Origin: Jiangella mangrovi
Lineage (GTDB): Bacteria > Actinomycetota > Actinomycetes > Jiangellales > Jiangellaceae
NCBI RefSeq assembly: GCF_014204975.1
Contig: NZ_JACHMM010000001.1
Span: 1,860,001-1,924,000, forward strand
Length of the DNA stretch: 64,000 nucleotides
Reading direction: 5' to 3'
Within the stretch, counting starts at the first letter, position 1. Each line of letters starts with the position of its first letter. The notes below the pieces were generated by a model that was given only the letters and a program-made list of their open reading frames with translations, searched no databases and was not told the origin of the DNA. Both the position numbers and the translations under genes were made by a program. This document shows positions 44,681-53,059 of the stretch, one piece after another.

Positions 44681-46286
44681 CCCCACGAACGCGGCGGCCA
44701 GCCTCGAGAACCTGCCGCTGTTCGCCGAGCCGGAGCACCAGGGCAACGGCGGCAACGGCGGCGACGAGTGGGTCGACCAGCACGCGCTGCGCGGCCCGGC
44801 CGGCCAGAGCGACCTGCGCAGGTCGCTGCAGGCCAGGCTGGCCTCCGCGACGGCGCAGCGCGGCCGCGGGCCGGCGTCGGGGCAGCACGCACGCCGCTCC
44901 GACGACGACGGCGGGTTCGCCCGGCTCGACCGCGACGGCATGCTGCGGCCCATGACAGGGCCGGGCGGCGAGGTCGACTGGGGCCTCGTCCGCGCCTACC
45001 GCGAGCAGGCCGCCGACCAGCTGGCGCACGCGCTGCGCAGCCGCGAAGGGCTCGACGACGCCGGACGGCGCGAGCTGGGCCGCAGCATCGTCGTGGAACT
45101 GCTGGCCGACCACGCCGAGCGGGCGCTCACCAAGGGCCTGCCCATCATCACGCCGGACGAGCAGATCCAGCTGGCCGAGGCCATCATGGCCGCGCTGTTC
45201 GGGCTGGGCCGGCTGCAGCCGCTGGTCGACGACCCCGGCATCGAGAACATCGAGATCAACGGCCACGACAACGTCCACCTCATCTACGACGACGGCCGCA
45301 TCGTCGACGGCCCGGCGGTGGCCGACAGCGACGAGGAACTCATCGAGACCCTGTCGTTCCTGGCCACCCGCACCGGCACCAACGAGCGGCCGTTCTCGCC
45401 GTCGAACCCGCGGCTGCACCTTCGGCTGCGCGACGGGTCGCGGCTGGCGGCCACCGCGTGGATCACGCCGCGGCCGGTCGCCGTCATCCGCAAGCACCGG
45501 CTCACCGACATCGGCATCAAGGAGCTCGTCGACCTCGACATGCTCAGCCCGGCCGCGGCGGCGTTCCTGGCCACCGCCGTCCGGGCCCGCAAGAGCCTGG
45601 TCGTGTCCGGCCCGCAGGGCGCCGGCAAGACCACGCTGGTCCGGGCGCTCACGAACGAGCTCGACCCCATGGAGCGCATCGGCACCATCGAGACCGAGTA
45701 CGAGCTGCACCTGCACGACATGCCCGAGCGGCACAAGCGCATCGTGGCGTGGGAGGCCCGGCCGGGCAGCGGCGAGCGGGGCCCCGACGGCCGCGCCGTC
45801 GGCGAGATCACCCTCGACGACCTCGTCTTCGACTCACTGCGCATGAACCTCTCCCGGCTCATCGTCGGCGAGGTCCGCGGCCGCGAGGTGCTGCCCATGT
45901 TCAAGGCCATGCAGTCCGGCGCCGGGTCGCTTTCGACGACGCACGCGCACTCGGCGCGGGCCGCCATCGAGCGCCTCGTCACCTGCGCCATGGAGGCCGG
46001 ACAGCACGTCACGGAGTCGTTCGCGTACCGGCAGATCGCCGAGCACATCGACCTCATCGTGCAGATCGAGCTGATCGACAACAGCCACGCCGGCGGCAAG
46101 CGCTCGCGCTACATCAGCGAGATCATCGCCGTCGAGCCCGGCGAGCACGGCCTGCCCGCCATCACCGACGTGTTCCAGCCCGGCTCCGACGGCCACGCCG
46201 TCCCCGGCACGCCGCCCATCTGGCTGTCCGACCTCGAGCGGGTCGGCTTCGACCCGCGGCTGCTCGACCACGGCGGTGTGCCGTGA
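44673..46286 (+). CDS. tadA: Tad pilus secretion ATPase TadA/CpaF
   Basis: A 537-residue secretion ATPase that drives Flp pilin polymerisation. A disordered N-terminus (1-100) leads to the N-domain (LFGLGRLQPLVDDPGIENIE). Walker A GPQGAGKTT has K319, the Asp-box region is TIETEYELHL, Walker B RLIVGEVRGREVL, His box STTHAHSA. The 120-residue lead and the PG-rich insert (ARPGSGERGPDG) are longer than usual. The stop shares its last base with the TadB start. Confidence 0.92.
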   Translation: MADPTNAAASLENLPLFAEPEHQGNGGNGGDEWVDQHALRGPAGQSDLRRSLQARLASATAQRGRGPASGQHARRSDDDGGFARLDRDGMLRPMTGPGGEVDWGLVRAYREQAADQLAHALRSREGLDDAGRRELGRSIVVELLADHAERALTKGLPIITPDEQIQLAEAIMAALFGLGRLQPLVDDPGIENIEINGHDNVHLIYDDGRIVDGPAVADSDEELIETLSFLATRTGTNERPFSPSNPRLHLRLRDGSRLAATAWITPRPVAVIRKHRLTDIGIKELVDLDMLSPAAAAFLATAVRARKSLVVSGPQGAGKTTLVRALTNELDPMERIGTIETEYELHLHDMPERHKRIVAWEARPGSGERGPDGRAVGEITLDDLVFDSLRMNLSRLIVGEVRGREVLPMFKAMQSGAGSLSTTHAHSARAAIERLVTCAMEAGQHVTESFAYRQIAEHIDLIVQIELIDNSHAGGKRSRYISEIIAVEPGEHGLPAITDVFQPGSDGHAVPGTPPIWLSDLERVGFDPRLLDHGGVP

Positions 46287-47191
46287 TGCCCTTCGCCGCG
46301 GCGCTCGCGGCGGTCCTGGTGCTCGGCGGGCTCATGGTGGTCGTCGCCGGGCTGATCCCGCAGCCGGTGCAGGCCCGTCCGGCCACCGCCGGCCAACGCC
46401 TCAAGGCCCGCTACATCAGCATGACCGGCGGCCGGAACCCCGCCGCGCGGCAGCTGCGCGTCCTGCTCGCCATCGGCCTGGCCGGCGGCATGGCCGCCTG
46501 GCTGCTGACCGGCTGGCTGATCCTCGTCGTGCTGGTGCCGGCCGCCCTCATCGGCCTGCCCGCGCTGCTGGCTCCGCCGCCATCGGCCACCCCCGTCGCC
46601 AAGCTCGAGGCCATGGAGGAGTGGACGCGGTCGCTGGCCGGCGTGCTCACCGTCGGCGTCGGGCTCGAGCAGGCCATCACCGCCACCATGAAGTCGACCC
46701 CGGACGCGCTGCGGGCCGACGTGACCACGCTGGTCGCGAGGCTGCGGGCCCGGTGGCCGACGGTGGCCGCGCTGCGGGCGTTCGCCGACGACCTCGACGA
46801 CGCCACGGGCGATCTCATCGCGTCGTCGCTGATCCTCGGCGCGACCCGGCGTGGCGCCGGCCTGGCGGCGGTCCTCGAGGGACTGGCGGCGACGGTGGCG
46901 CAGGACGTCCAGGTGCGGCGCAAGATCGAGGCCGACCGGTCCAAGCCCCGCACGACGGCGCGCATGGTCACCATCATCACGCTGGTCGTGCTCGGCTTCA
47001 TGACGTTCAACAGCTCCTACATCGAGCCGTACGGCACGGCCATCGGCCAGATCATCCTCATCGTGCTGCTCAGCTGCTACGTCCTCTGCCTGCTGTGGAT
47101 GCGCCAGATCACCAAGCCCCGGGCGCTGCCGCGGATCATGGGCTGGGACCTGCGCTCCACGACCGGGCCGAACCGGGCGGAGGCGCGATGA
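46286..47191 (+). CDS. tadB: Tad pilus platform protein TadB
   Basis: A 301-residue inner-membrane platform protein of the T2SSF/TadB group: TMs at about 5-25, 55-85, then a cytosolic helical domain (MEEWTRSLAGVLTVGVGLEQ, SSLILGATRRGAGLAAVLEG) and two C-terminal TMs (VTIITLVVLGFMTFN, IGQIILIVLLSCYVLCLLWM). Start ATG 46286; an in-frame GTG 46283 is also possible. It overlaps TadC by 4 bases. Confidence 0.88.
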   Translation: MPFAAALAAVLVLGGLMVVVAGLIPQPVQARPATAGQRLKARYISMTGGRNPAARQLRVLLAIGLAGGMAAWLLTGWLILVVLVPAALIGLPALLAPPPSATPVAKLEAMEEWTRSLAGVLTVGVGLEQAITATMKSTPDALRADVTTLVARLRARWPTVAALRAFADDLDDATGDLIASSLILGATRRGAGLAAVLEGLAATVAQDVQVRRKIEADRSKPRTTARMVTIITLVVLGFMTFNSSYIEPYGTAIGQIILIVLLSCYVLCLLWMRQITKPRALPRIMGWDLRSTTGPNRAEAR

Positions 47192-48093
47192 TCTGGGAAC
47201 TGGGCATCCTGGCCGGCGCGCTGGCCGGCCTCGGGCTGGCGCTCGTGGTGCGCGAACTGGTGCCGGCACAGCCGCACCTGAGGGCCACGCTGGGCCGGCT
47301 GCACGACACCGGCACCGAGACCACCCGGTCCATGGAGCCGCAGGCCACCCAGTCGGGCTCGCTGTTCCAGGACCGCCTCGGCCGGTTCCTCGAGCAGCGG
47401 CTGCCCACGCTGGTCGGCTTCCGGCTCCCCCGGCAGGAGCTCGACCTGCTGCGCATCCCGGCCTACCGCTACTACGGCGAGAAGGCGCTGTGGGCGCTGC
47501 TCGGACTGGCGTTCCCCGCCATCCTGACGCTCACCCTGATGATCACCGGGGTGTCGCTGCCGTTCACTGTGCCGGCGTTCGTCGGGCTGATCCTCGCCGT
47601 CGTCATGTGGTTCCTGCCCGACATCGAGACCCGGCAGAAGGCGAACAACGCCCGCGAGGAGTTCACCCGCGCGCTGGGCGCGTACATCGACCTCGTCGCG
47701 CTCGAGCGGGCCGGCGGCGCCGGCTCCACGCAGGCGCTCGAGAACGCCGCCGAGGTCGGCGACTCCTGGGTGTTCCAGCGACTGCGCGAGGAGCTGGCAC
47801 GGGCCCGGTGGTCCGGCACGACGCCCTGGGAGGGGCTGCACGCGCTGTCGGTGCAGCTCGGACTCAGCGACCTGGACGATCTCGCCGACATCATGCGGCT
47901 GTCCGGAGAGGAGGGTGCCACCGTCTACGAGAGCCTGCGCGCCCGTGCCAGCGGCCTGCGCGACGCCACCCTGTCGGCCGAGCACGCCCGCGCCAATGCC
48001 GACAGCGAACGAATGGTCATGCCCGTCGCCCTTCTGGGCGTCGTTTTCATGGCTCTCCTGGCGGCTCCGACGGTGATGCGTATGCTCGAATGA
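47188..48093 (+). CDS. tadC: Tad pilus platform protein TadC
   Basis: A 301-residue T2SSF-type membrane protein, partner of TadB. N-terminal TM (LGILAGALAGLGLALVV), a central pair of TMs (ALLGLAFPAILTLTLMI, FVGLILAVVMWFLPD), the cytosolic domain (ALGAYIDLVALERAGGAGST, DLADIMRLSGEEGATVYESL) and a C-terminal TM (VMPVALLGVVFMALLAAP). It is followed by 123 bases containing a shared promoter element before the pilin gene. Confidence 0.88.
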   Translation: MIWELGILAGALAGLGLALVVRELVPAQPHLRATLGRLHDTGTETTRSMEPQATQSGSLFQDRLGRFLEQRLPTLVGFRLPRQELDLLRIPAYRYYGEKALWALLGLAFPAILTLTLMITGVSLPFTVPAFVGLILAVVMWFLPDIETRQKANNAREEFTRALGAYIDLVALERAGGAGSTQALENAAEVGDSWVFQRLREELARARWSGTTPWEGLHALSVQLGLSDLDDLADIMRLSGEEGATVYESLRARASGLRDATLSAEHARANADSERMVMPVALLGVVFMALLAAPTVMRMLE

Positions 48094-48139
48094 CCTTTGT
48101 CCGTTATTTCCTCAGCTAGGAATTCCCCGGTTCCGGCAC

Positions 48140-48168
48140 GTCACAGAAGTCTCCCCGGACATGCCTAC
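48140..48168 (+). promoter_or_regulatory. Shared promoter-like element, copy 7 (before Flp pilin)
   Basis: GTCACA (48140-48145), 18 bases, CCTAC (48164-48168). Start codon of the pilin gene 48 bases downstream. An inverted GTCACAG/CTGTGAC pair (48140-48146 and 48170-48176) encloses this copy. Confidence 0.78.
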
Positions 48169-48216
48169 AGCTGTGACGGGTCGGGAAAAGCCCGCACCCC
48201 CGAGAGGAACACGACA

Positions 48217-48417
48217 ATGCTGCAACTCCAGACATGGATGACGGTCCTGTCCGCAGAGCTGCGCGACCGCTACGCCGAGCTGACCGAACGCCGCCGCGAG
48301 CAGGGCGCCACGACCCTCGAGTACGTCGTGATCGCCGCCGCGGTGTTCGTCGCCGCCGTCGCCCTGGTGGGCATCATCATCGGCGTCATCAACCGCGAAC
48401 AAGCGAAGATCCAGTAG
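48217..48417 (+). CDS. flp: Flp-type pilin
   Basis: A 66-residue Flp/Tad prepilin. A 34-residue charged leader precedes the processing site QGATTLEYVV, with cleavage expected after Gly and Glu at +5, followed by a 20-residue hydrophobic helix (IAAAVFVAAVALVGIIIGVI) and a short tail. This is the major pilus subunit; no prepilin peptidase gene was seen nearby. It sits at the start of its own transcription unit, with AGAGG before ATG 48217. Confidence 0.88.
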   Translation: MLQLQTWMTVLSAELRDRYAELTERRREQGATTLEYVVIAAAVFVAAVALVGIIIGVINREQAKIQ

Positions 48418-48420
48418 GCC

Positions 48421-48855
48421 ATGAGCCGCCGGCCACGTGACGGGCAGCGGCGTCTTCCAGGACGCCGCCTCCCCGGACGTCCCGAACGAGGCGCGGCGAC
48501 GCTGGAGCTCGTGGTCCTGTTCCCGGTCGTCCTGCTCATCACCTTCGGCGTCATCGAGGGCGCGTTGTGGTACCACGCCCGCAACGTCGCGCTCGCGGCC
48601 GCCGAGGAAGGCGTGCGTGCGGCCACGAGCAACGGCGCCAGTCTCGCCGACGGCGTCGCCGAGGCCCGGTCGTTCGCACAAGAGGCCGGCGCCGACGGCG
48701 TGCTCACCGCCATCGCGGTCACGTCCAGTGGTGGCGACACCCAGGTCACCATCACCGTCGAGGGATCGTCGCAGAGCCTGTTCCCCGGCTGGTCGGGGCA
48801 CCTGGTCTCCCAGTCGGCCAGTGGCCCGGTCGAACGCTTCACGGGGCCGGACTGA
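48421..48855 (+). CDS. tadE: TadE-like minor pseudopilin
   Basis: A 144-residue protein. A basic leader ends RGAATLELVVLFPVVLL, a pseudopilin-like helix with the TadE signature, and the rest is an extracellular domain (WYHARNVALAAAEEGVRAAT, TQVTITVEGSS). It starts 3 bases after the pilin stop. Confidence 0.85.
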   Translation: MSRRPRDGQRRLPGRRLPGRPERGAATLELVVLFPVVLLITFGVIEGALWYHARNVALAAAEEGVRAATSNGASLADGVAEARSFAQEAGADGVLTAIAVTSSGGDTQVTITVEGSSQSLFPGWSGHLVSQSASGPVERFTGPD

Positions 48856-48856
48856 C

Positions 48857-49294
48857 ATGGCCGCGCGTGCAGGGCGCACGGAGCGCGGCTCGGCCACCGT
48901 GGAGCTCGCGGTGGTCGCTCCCGGGCTCCTGATGATCATCGCGCTGCTGGTGCTGGGCGGCCGGGTCACCATCGCCGGCGGCTCGGTCGAGCACGCGGCG
49001 GCCGAGGCGGCCCGGACGGCGTCCATCGCCCGCACCGAGACCGAGGCGCTGTCCCAGGGCCGCGACGCCGCCGAGGAGTCGCTGGAACGGCAGGACCTCC
49101 TGTGTGTCGGCGGCCCGAGCATCCAGATCGACACCAGCCAGTTCAGCCGTCCGCCGGGCGAGCCCGCCACCGTCTCGGCGACGGTCACGTGCCGCGTCCA
49201 GCTCTCCGACGTCGCCATCCCCGGGCTGCCCGGCTCGCGCGAGATCACCGAGACGGTCGAGAGCCCGCTCGACACCTACAGGATGCGGCAATGA
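48857..49294 (+). CDS. TadE/TadF-family pseudopilin
   Basis: A 145-residue pseudopilin with RGSATVELAVVAPGLLMIIA near the N-terminus and an outside domain with a Cys pair (LLCVGGPS, TVTCRVQ). It begins 1 base after the previous stop and overlaps the next gene by 4 bases (ATGA). Likely a minor component of the Tad pilus. Confidence 0.83.
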   Translation: MAARAGRTERGSATVELAVVAPGLLMIIALLVLGGRVTIAGGSVEHAAAEAARTASIARTETEALSQGRDAAEESLERQDLLCVGGPSIQIDTSQFSRPPGEPATVSATVTCRVQLSDVAIPGLPGSREITETVESPLDTYRMRQ

Positions 49295-49731
49295 CGGCCC
49301 GGCGGTTCCGGCGCGTCCGGCTCGACGGCGAACGGGGGGCCGTCGCGATCTTCGCCGTGGTCATCGTCATGGCGTTGTTCCTGGCCATCGGCCTCGTCGT
49401 CGACGGCGGCGGCAAGATCCGCGCCATGCAGAGGGCCAACGCCATGGCCGCCGAGGCCGCCCGCACCGGGGCCCAGGCGGTCATCATCGACGGCGCCGGC
49501 GCCGGCCACCCGACCATCGACTTCGCGCAGGCCTGCCAGGCCGCCACGGGCTACGTCACGGCGGCCGGCGGCGAGCCCACCGACTGCCGCCGGGTCAACG
49601 ACACCACCGTCCAGGTCGACACCGCGATCACCTACGACAACGTCTTCCTGTCCCTGATCGGGCAGCCGACGTCACAGGCCACCGGCAGCGCGCAGGCCCG
49701 CCTCGCGCGAGGAGTCGGTGAGGAACAGTGA
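49291..49731 (+). CDS. TadG-like pseudopilin
   Basis: A 146-residue Tad-locus protein: leader with ERGAVAIFAVVIVMALFLAI (Flp/TadG-like helix), then a short outside region with two Cys (QACQAATGY, TDCRRVND) and a C-terminal ITYDNVFLSLIG. Much shorter than typical TadG, so only the N-terminal pilin-like part is conserved. It overlaps the BTAD gene by 4 bases. Confidence 0.78.
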   Translation: MTARRFRRVRLDGERGAVAIFAVVIVMALFLAIGLVVDGGGKIRAMQRANAMAAEAARTGAQAVIIDGAGAGHPTIDFAQACQAATGYVTAAGGEPTDCRRVNDTTVQVDTAITYDNVFLSLIGQPTSQATGSAQARLARGVGEEQ

Positions 49732-52700
49732 GGAGCACCCCCGTGCCTCGAACCCATCGCAGCACCCGTCCCCGGCGCACGATGTCATCGGGGACTGACG
49801 TCAGACCCCGCGGTCGGCGATCGCGGTTCGGATCCGTCCTGCGCGGCCTGGGCGCACTGGTCGTCATCATCGCGGTACTGGTGGGCATCCCCGTCGCGCT
49901 GGTCGCGCTGGGTGGCAACCCGCTGCCCGGCTCCGTGCCCAGCTGGGGCGACATCACGTCCGCGCTCACCGAGCCCGACGACGGCTCGCTGTTCCTGCAG
50001 GCCCTGGTCTGGATCGCCTGGCTGGGCTGGATCAGCTTCGCGGTCGGCCTGCTGGTCGAGATCCCGGCCGCGCTCAGCGGACGCCAGGCGCCCCGGCTGC
50101 CGGCGCTGCGGTTCCAGCAGCGGGCCGCCGCCGGGCTGCTGGCCGCCGTGGCCGCCGCGTTCGTCGTCGGGCCGGTCGGCATGGCCAGCGCCGCCGAACC
50201 CGTCCAGCCGCCGGCACCGCAGCGGGCCCCCGTCGTGACCACGCAGGCGCCCGCACAGGCCGCACAGGCCGCACCCGAGGTCGCGACGGCGCAGACGGCG
50301 CCGGCCGCGACTCCCGAGGCGGCCGCACCGGCCATGGTCCAGCGCACGCACACCGTCCAGCGCGGCGAGTCGCTCTGGCGCATCGCCGAGCACGAACTGG
50401 GCGACGGCATGCGCTGGCCCGAGATCGCCGAGCTCAACTACGGCGCCCCACAGCCGGGCGGCCGCACGCTCGACAACACCCACTGGATCGCGCCCGGCTG
50501 GCAGCTGCTGCTCCCGCCCCAGCCGGCCGAGACCGCCGTCCCCGTCGCCGACGCCGGCGCCACCACGCACGTCGTGGCGCAAGGCGACACCCTCTGGGAC
50601 ATCGCCGAGCAGCGCCTCGGCGACGGCGCCCGCTTCCCCGAGCTGGTCGAGGCCTCCCGCGACACCGTCCAGCCCGACGGCGGACGGCTCACCGACCCCG
50701 ACGTCATCCGGCCGGGCTGGACTATCACCGTCCCGGGCACGGCGGGCACGCCGCCGGTCGTGGCCGACCCGATCGCGCGCGAGCCGGTGGCGCCGCCCGC
50801 CCCCGAGCCGCCCGCCCCTGAGCCGCCGGCCGACGAGCCGGTGCAGCCGCCCGCCGCGGAGCAGCCGGCGGAACCGCCCGCTGAAGAGGTGCCCGCGCAG
50901 CCGCCTGCCGCCGAGGAGCCCGACGGCTCCCAGATCGGCGACACCGCCACCCAGGCCGTCGGCGACGACACCGTCCTGCCCGTGCGCACGGCCGCCGGCG
51001 TCGGCGCGCTGCTGGCCGCGGGCGTCCTGGCCTTCCTCGCCGTCCGGCGGCGCTCGCAGCAGCGGCATCGCGAGCCGGGCGAGCGCATCGCCATGCCGGC
51101 CGGCGCCCTGGCCGACACCGAGCAGGAGCTGCGCGGCGTCGCCGACCCCATGAGCGTCGAACTGGTCGACCTCGCGCTGCGCGGGCTGGCCGCCGACTGC
51201 GCCCACCGCGGCATCGCGCTGCCGCCGTTGCGCATCGGCCGGCTGACGTCCGAGCAGTTCGAGCTGTACCTCGCCGACGAGGCCCAGCTGCCGGCGCCAT
51301 TCGTCGCGACCGAGCAGGGCCACGTGTGGCTGCTGCCGGCGGCCGCGGTGCGCACCCTCGACGCCGCCGAGCTGCGCGAGGTGCCGGCCCCCTACCCCAG
51401 TCTGGTCACCGTCGGGCACGGACCCGAGGACGGCCACCTGCTGCTCGACCTCGAACGTCTCGGCACCCTGGCCGTCGTCGGCGACCACGACCGGTCCCGC
51501 GAGGTCATGGCGGCGCTGGCGGTCGAGCTGGCCACCAGTCCGTGGGCCGACGACCTGCAGGTCACGCTGGTGGGCACGTGCCCGGAGCTGGCCGACGGCC
51601 TCGACACCGGCCGCATCCGCTACCTGCCGTCGGTGGGGAGCCTGCTCGGCGAGCTGTCCACGCGGGCCCGCAACGACCGTGCGGCGCTCGCCGAGTCCGG
51701 CGCCTACTCCCTCGACGACGCCCGGGCGCGCGGCGTCGCCGTCGCCGCCTGGACCCCTGAGATCGTCCTGCTGGGCCAGCCGCTCGGCCCGGACCAGGAG
51801 GAGCAGCTGGCCGAGCTGGTGCAGTCGCTCCCGCGGGTCGCCGTCGCCGCGTTGACCAGCGGACACGGCGCGGTCGGCCAGTGGTCGCTCGACCTCGTCG
51901 ACGGCCAGGCCGACGCCGCCGTCCTGCAGCCGGTGGGCGTCGAAGTGCACCCGCAGCGGCTCGACCGGCACCAGTACACGCGCATCCTCGAACTGCTCGG
52001 CATCACGTCGCAGCCGGCGCGGCCGTGGGTCGACGCCTCCGGCCACGCGGTCGGCGAGCCCGACCCCGGCGAGGTCGGGCCGGGCCTGCTCGACACCCTC
52101 GACAGCCTCGAGGCCGACTTCGACCGCCCGTCCGCACCCGACCCCGTCGCCGACGAGCCGGTCGCCGTCGTACCCGAGGACCGGACGCCCGAGGACCGGA
52201 CGCCCGAGCACGACGCGGTGCCCGGCGACGGCCCCACCGTGCTGCTGCTCGGCCCGGTCGAGGTCGAGGACGCCGAAGGGCCGGTCGAACAGTCCAAGTA
52301 CCGGCAGCTCACCGAGATCGCCGCGTTCATCGCGCTGAACCCCGGACGCGGCCACTCGGCGCTCGACGACGCCATGTGGCCGGGCAGCCGGGTCACCCAG
52401 AACACCCGCAACACGGCCATCTCGAAGCTGCGCCGCTGGTTCGGCCGCGACGCCCACGGCGACGACTACCTGCCCCGCGTCGACTCCGGCTACCGGTTCC
52501 ACGCCGGCGTCACCACCGACTGGGACCAGTGGCGGGCGCTCGTGGGCGACGACCCCACGCTGGCCGGCACACCGCAGCTGGTCGCGGCGCTCGAGCTGGT
52601 CCGCGGGCAGCCGTTCACCGGGGTCAACCCGCGCCGCTACGGCTGGGCCGAGCACCTCAAGCAAGAGATGATCTCGGCCATCGTCGACGCGGCGCACGAG

Positions 52701-52976
52701 CTCGCCCAGCGGGCCACCCGTGGCGGCGACGCGCACCTCGCCCGCAAGGCGTCGACCATCGGCCTGCAGGTCGAGCCCGGCATGGAGCTGCTGTGGCGCG
52801 ACCGCATCCGGGCCGAGCACCTGGCCGGCAACCGCGCCGGCATCGACGACGCCATCGCCCGCATGACGGCGATCAGCGCCGACCTCGGCGACGACCTCGA
52901 GGACGCCACGGTCCGGCTGATCGCCGAGCTCACCAGCCCGGCGCCGCAGCGCTCCGGCGTGCCGGAACGCCTGTAG
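49728..52976 (+). CDS. Membrane LysM-BTAD regulator-like protein of the Tad locus
   Basis: A 1082-residue multidomain protein. Residues 40-140 carry TM segments (ALVVIIAVLVGIPVALVALG, WIAWLGWISFAVGLLVEIPA, AAAGLLAAVAAAFVVGPVG). Two LysM domains start at H208 and H281, then a Pro/Glu-rich linker, a further TM (AGVGALLAAGVLAFLAVRR, about 425), a cytosolic region and a C-terminal OmpR-type winged helix (about 840-920: NTRNTAISKLRRWF) with a bacterial transcriptional activator domain (925-1075). It joins wall binding outside to a DNA-binding-type fold inside. It overlaps the previous gene by 4 bases. Confidence 0.83.
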   Translation: MRSTPVPRTHRSTRPRRTMSSGTDVRPRGRRSRFGSVLRGLGALVVIIAVLVGIPVALVALGGNPLPGSVPSWGDITSALTEPDDGSLFLQALVWIAWLGWISFAVGLLVEIPAALSGRQAPRLPALRFQQRAAAGLLAAVAAAFVVGPVGMASAAEPVQPPAPQRAPVVTTQAPAQAAQAAPEVATAQTAPAATPEAAAPAMVQRTHTVQRGESLWRIAEHELGDGMRWPEIAELNYGAPQPGGRTLDNTHWIAPGWQLLLPPQPAETAVPVADAGATTHVVAQGDTLWDIAEQRLGDGARFPELVEASRDTVQPDGGRLTDPDVIRPGWTITVPGTAGTPPVVADPIAREPVAPPAPEPPAPEPPADEPVQPPAAEQPAEPPAEEVPAQPPAAEEPDGSQIGDTATQAVGDDTVLPVRTAAGVGALLAAGVLAFLAVRRRSQQRHREPGERIAMPAGALADTEQELRGVADPMSVELVDLALRGLAADCAHRGIALPPLRIGRLTSEQFELYLADEAQLPAPFVATEQGHVWLLPAAAVRTLDAAELREVPAPYPSLVTVGHGPEDGHLLLDLERLGTLAVVGDHDRSREVMAALAVELATSPWADDLQVTLVGTCPELADGLDTGRIRYLPSVGSLLGELSTRARNDRAALAESGAYSLDDARARGVAVAAWTPEIVLLGQPLGPDQEEQLAELVQSLPRVAVAALTSGHGAVGQWSLDLVDGQADAAVLQPVGVEVHPQRLDRHQYTRILELLGITSQPARPWVDASGHAVGEPDPGEVGPGLLDTLDSLEADFDRPSAPDPVADEPVAVVPEDRTPEDRTPEHDAVPGDGPTVLLLGPVEVEDAEGPVEQSKYRQLTEIAAFIALNPGRGHSALDDAMWPGSRVTQNTRNTAISKLRRWFGRDAHGDDYLPRVDSGYRFHAGVTTDWDQWRALVGDDPTLAGTPQLVAALELVRGQPFTGVNPRRYGWAEHLKQEMISAIVDAAHELAQRATRGGDAHLARKASTIGLQVEPGMELLWRDRIRAEHLAGNRAGIDDAIARMTAISADLGDDLEDATVRLIAELTSPAPQRSGVPERL

Positions 52977-52998
52977 CCGGGGTCCTGCAGCCGCAGTG

Positions 52999-53049
52999 AC
53001 GAAGGGCGCCGATCCACCAGTGGGGACGGCGCCCTTCGTGCGTTCTGGG
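52999..53049 (+). terminator. Terminator hairpin between convergent genes
   Basis: ACGAAGGGCGCC (52999-53010) pairs perfectly with GGCGCCCTTCGT (53038-53049). It separates the BTAD gene from the minus-strand exported protein and can serve both. Confidence 0.7.
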
Positions 53050-53059
53050 CCGGGCCGGG

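Noticed and set aside
49663-49691. GTCACA inside the TadG-like gene
   Set aside because: No second box and within coding sequence.
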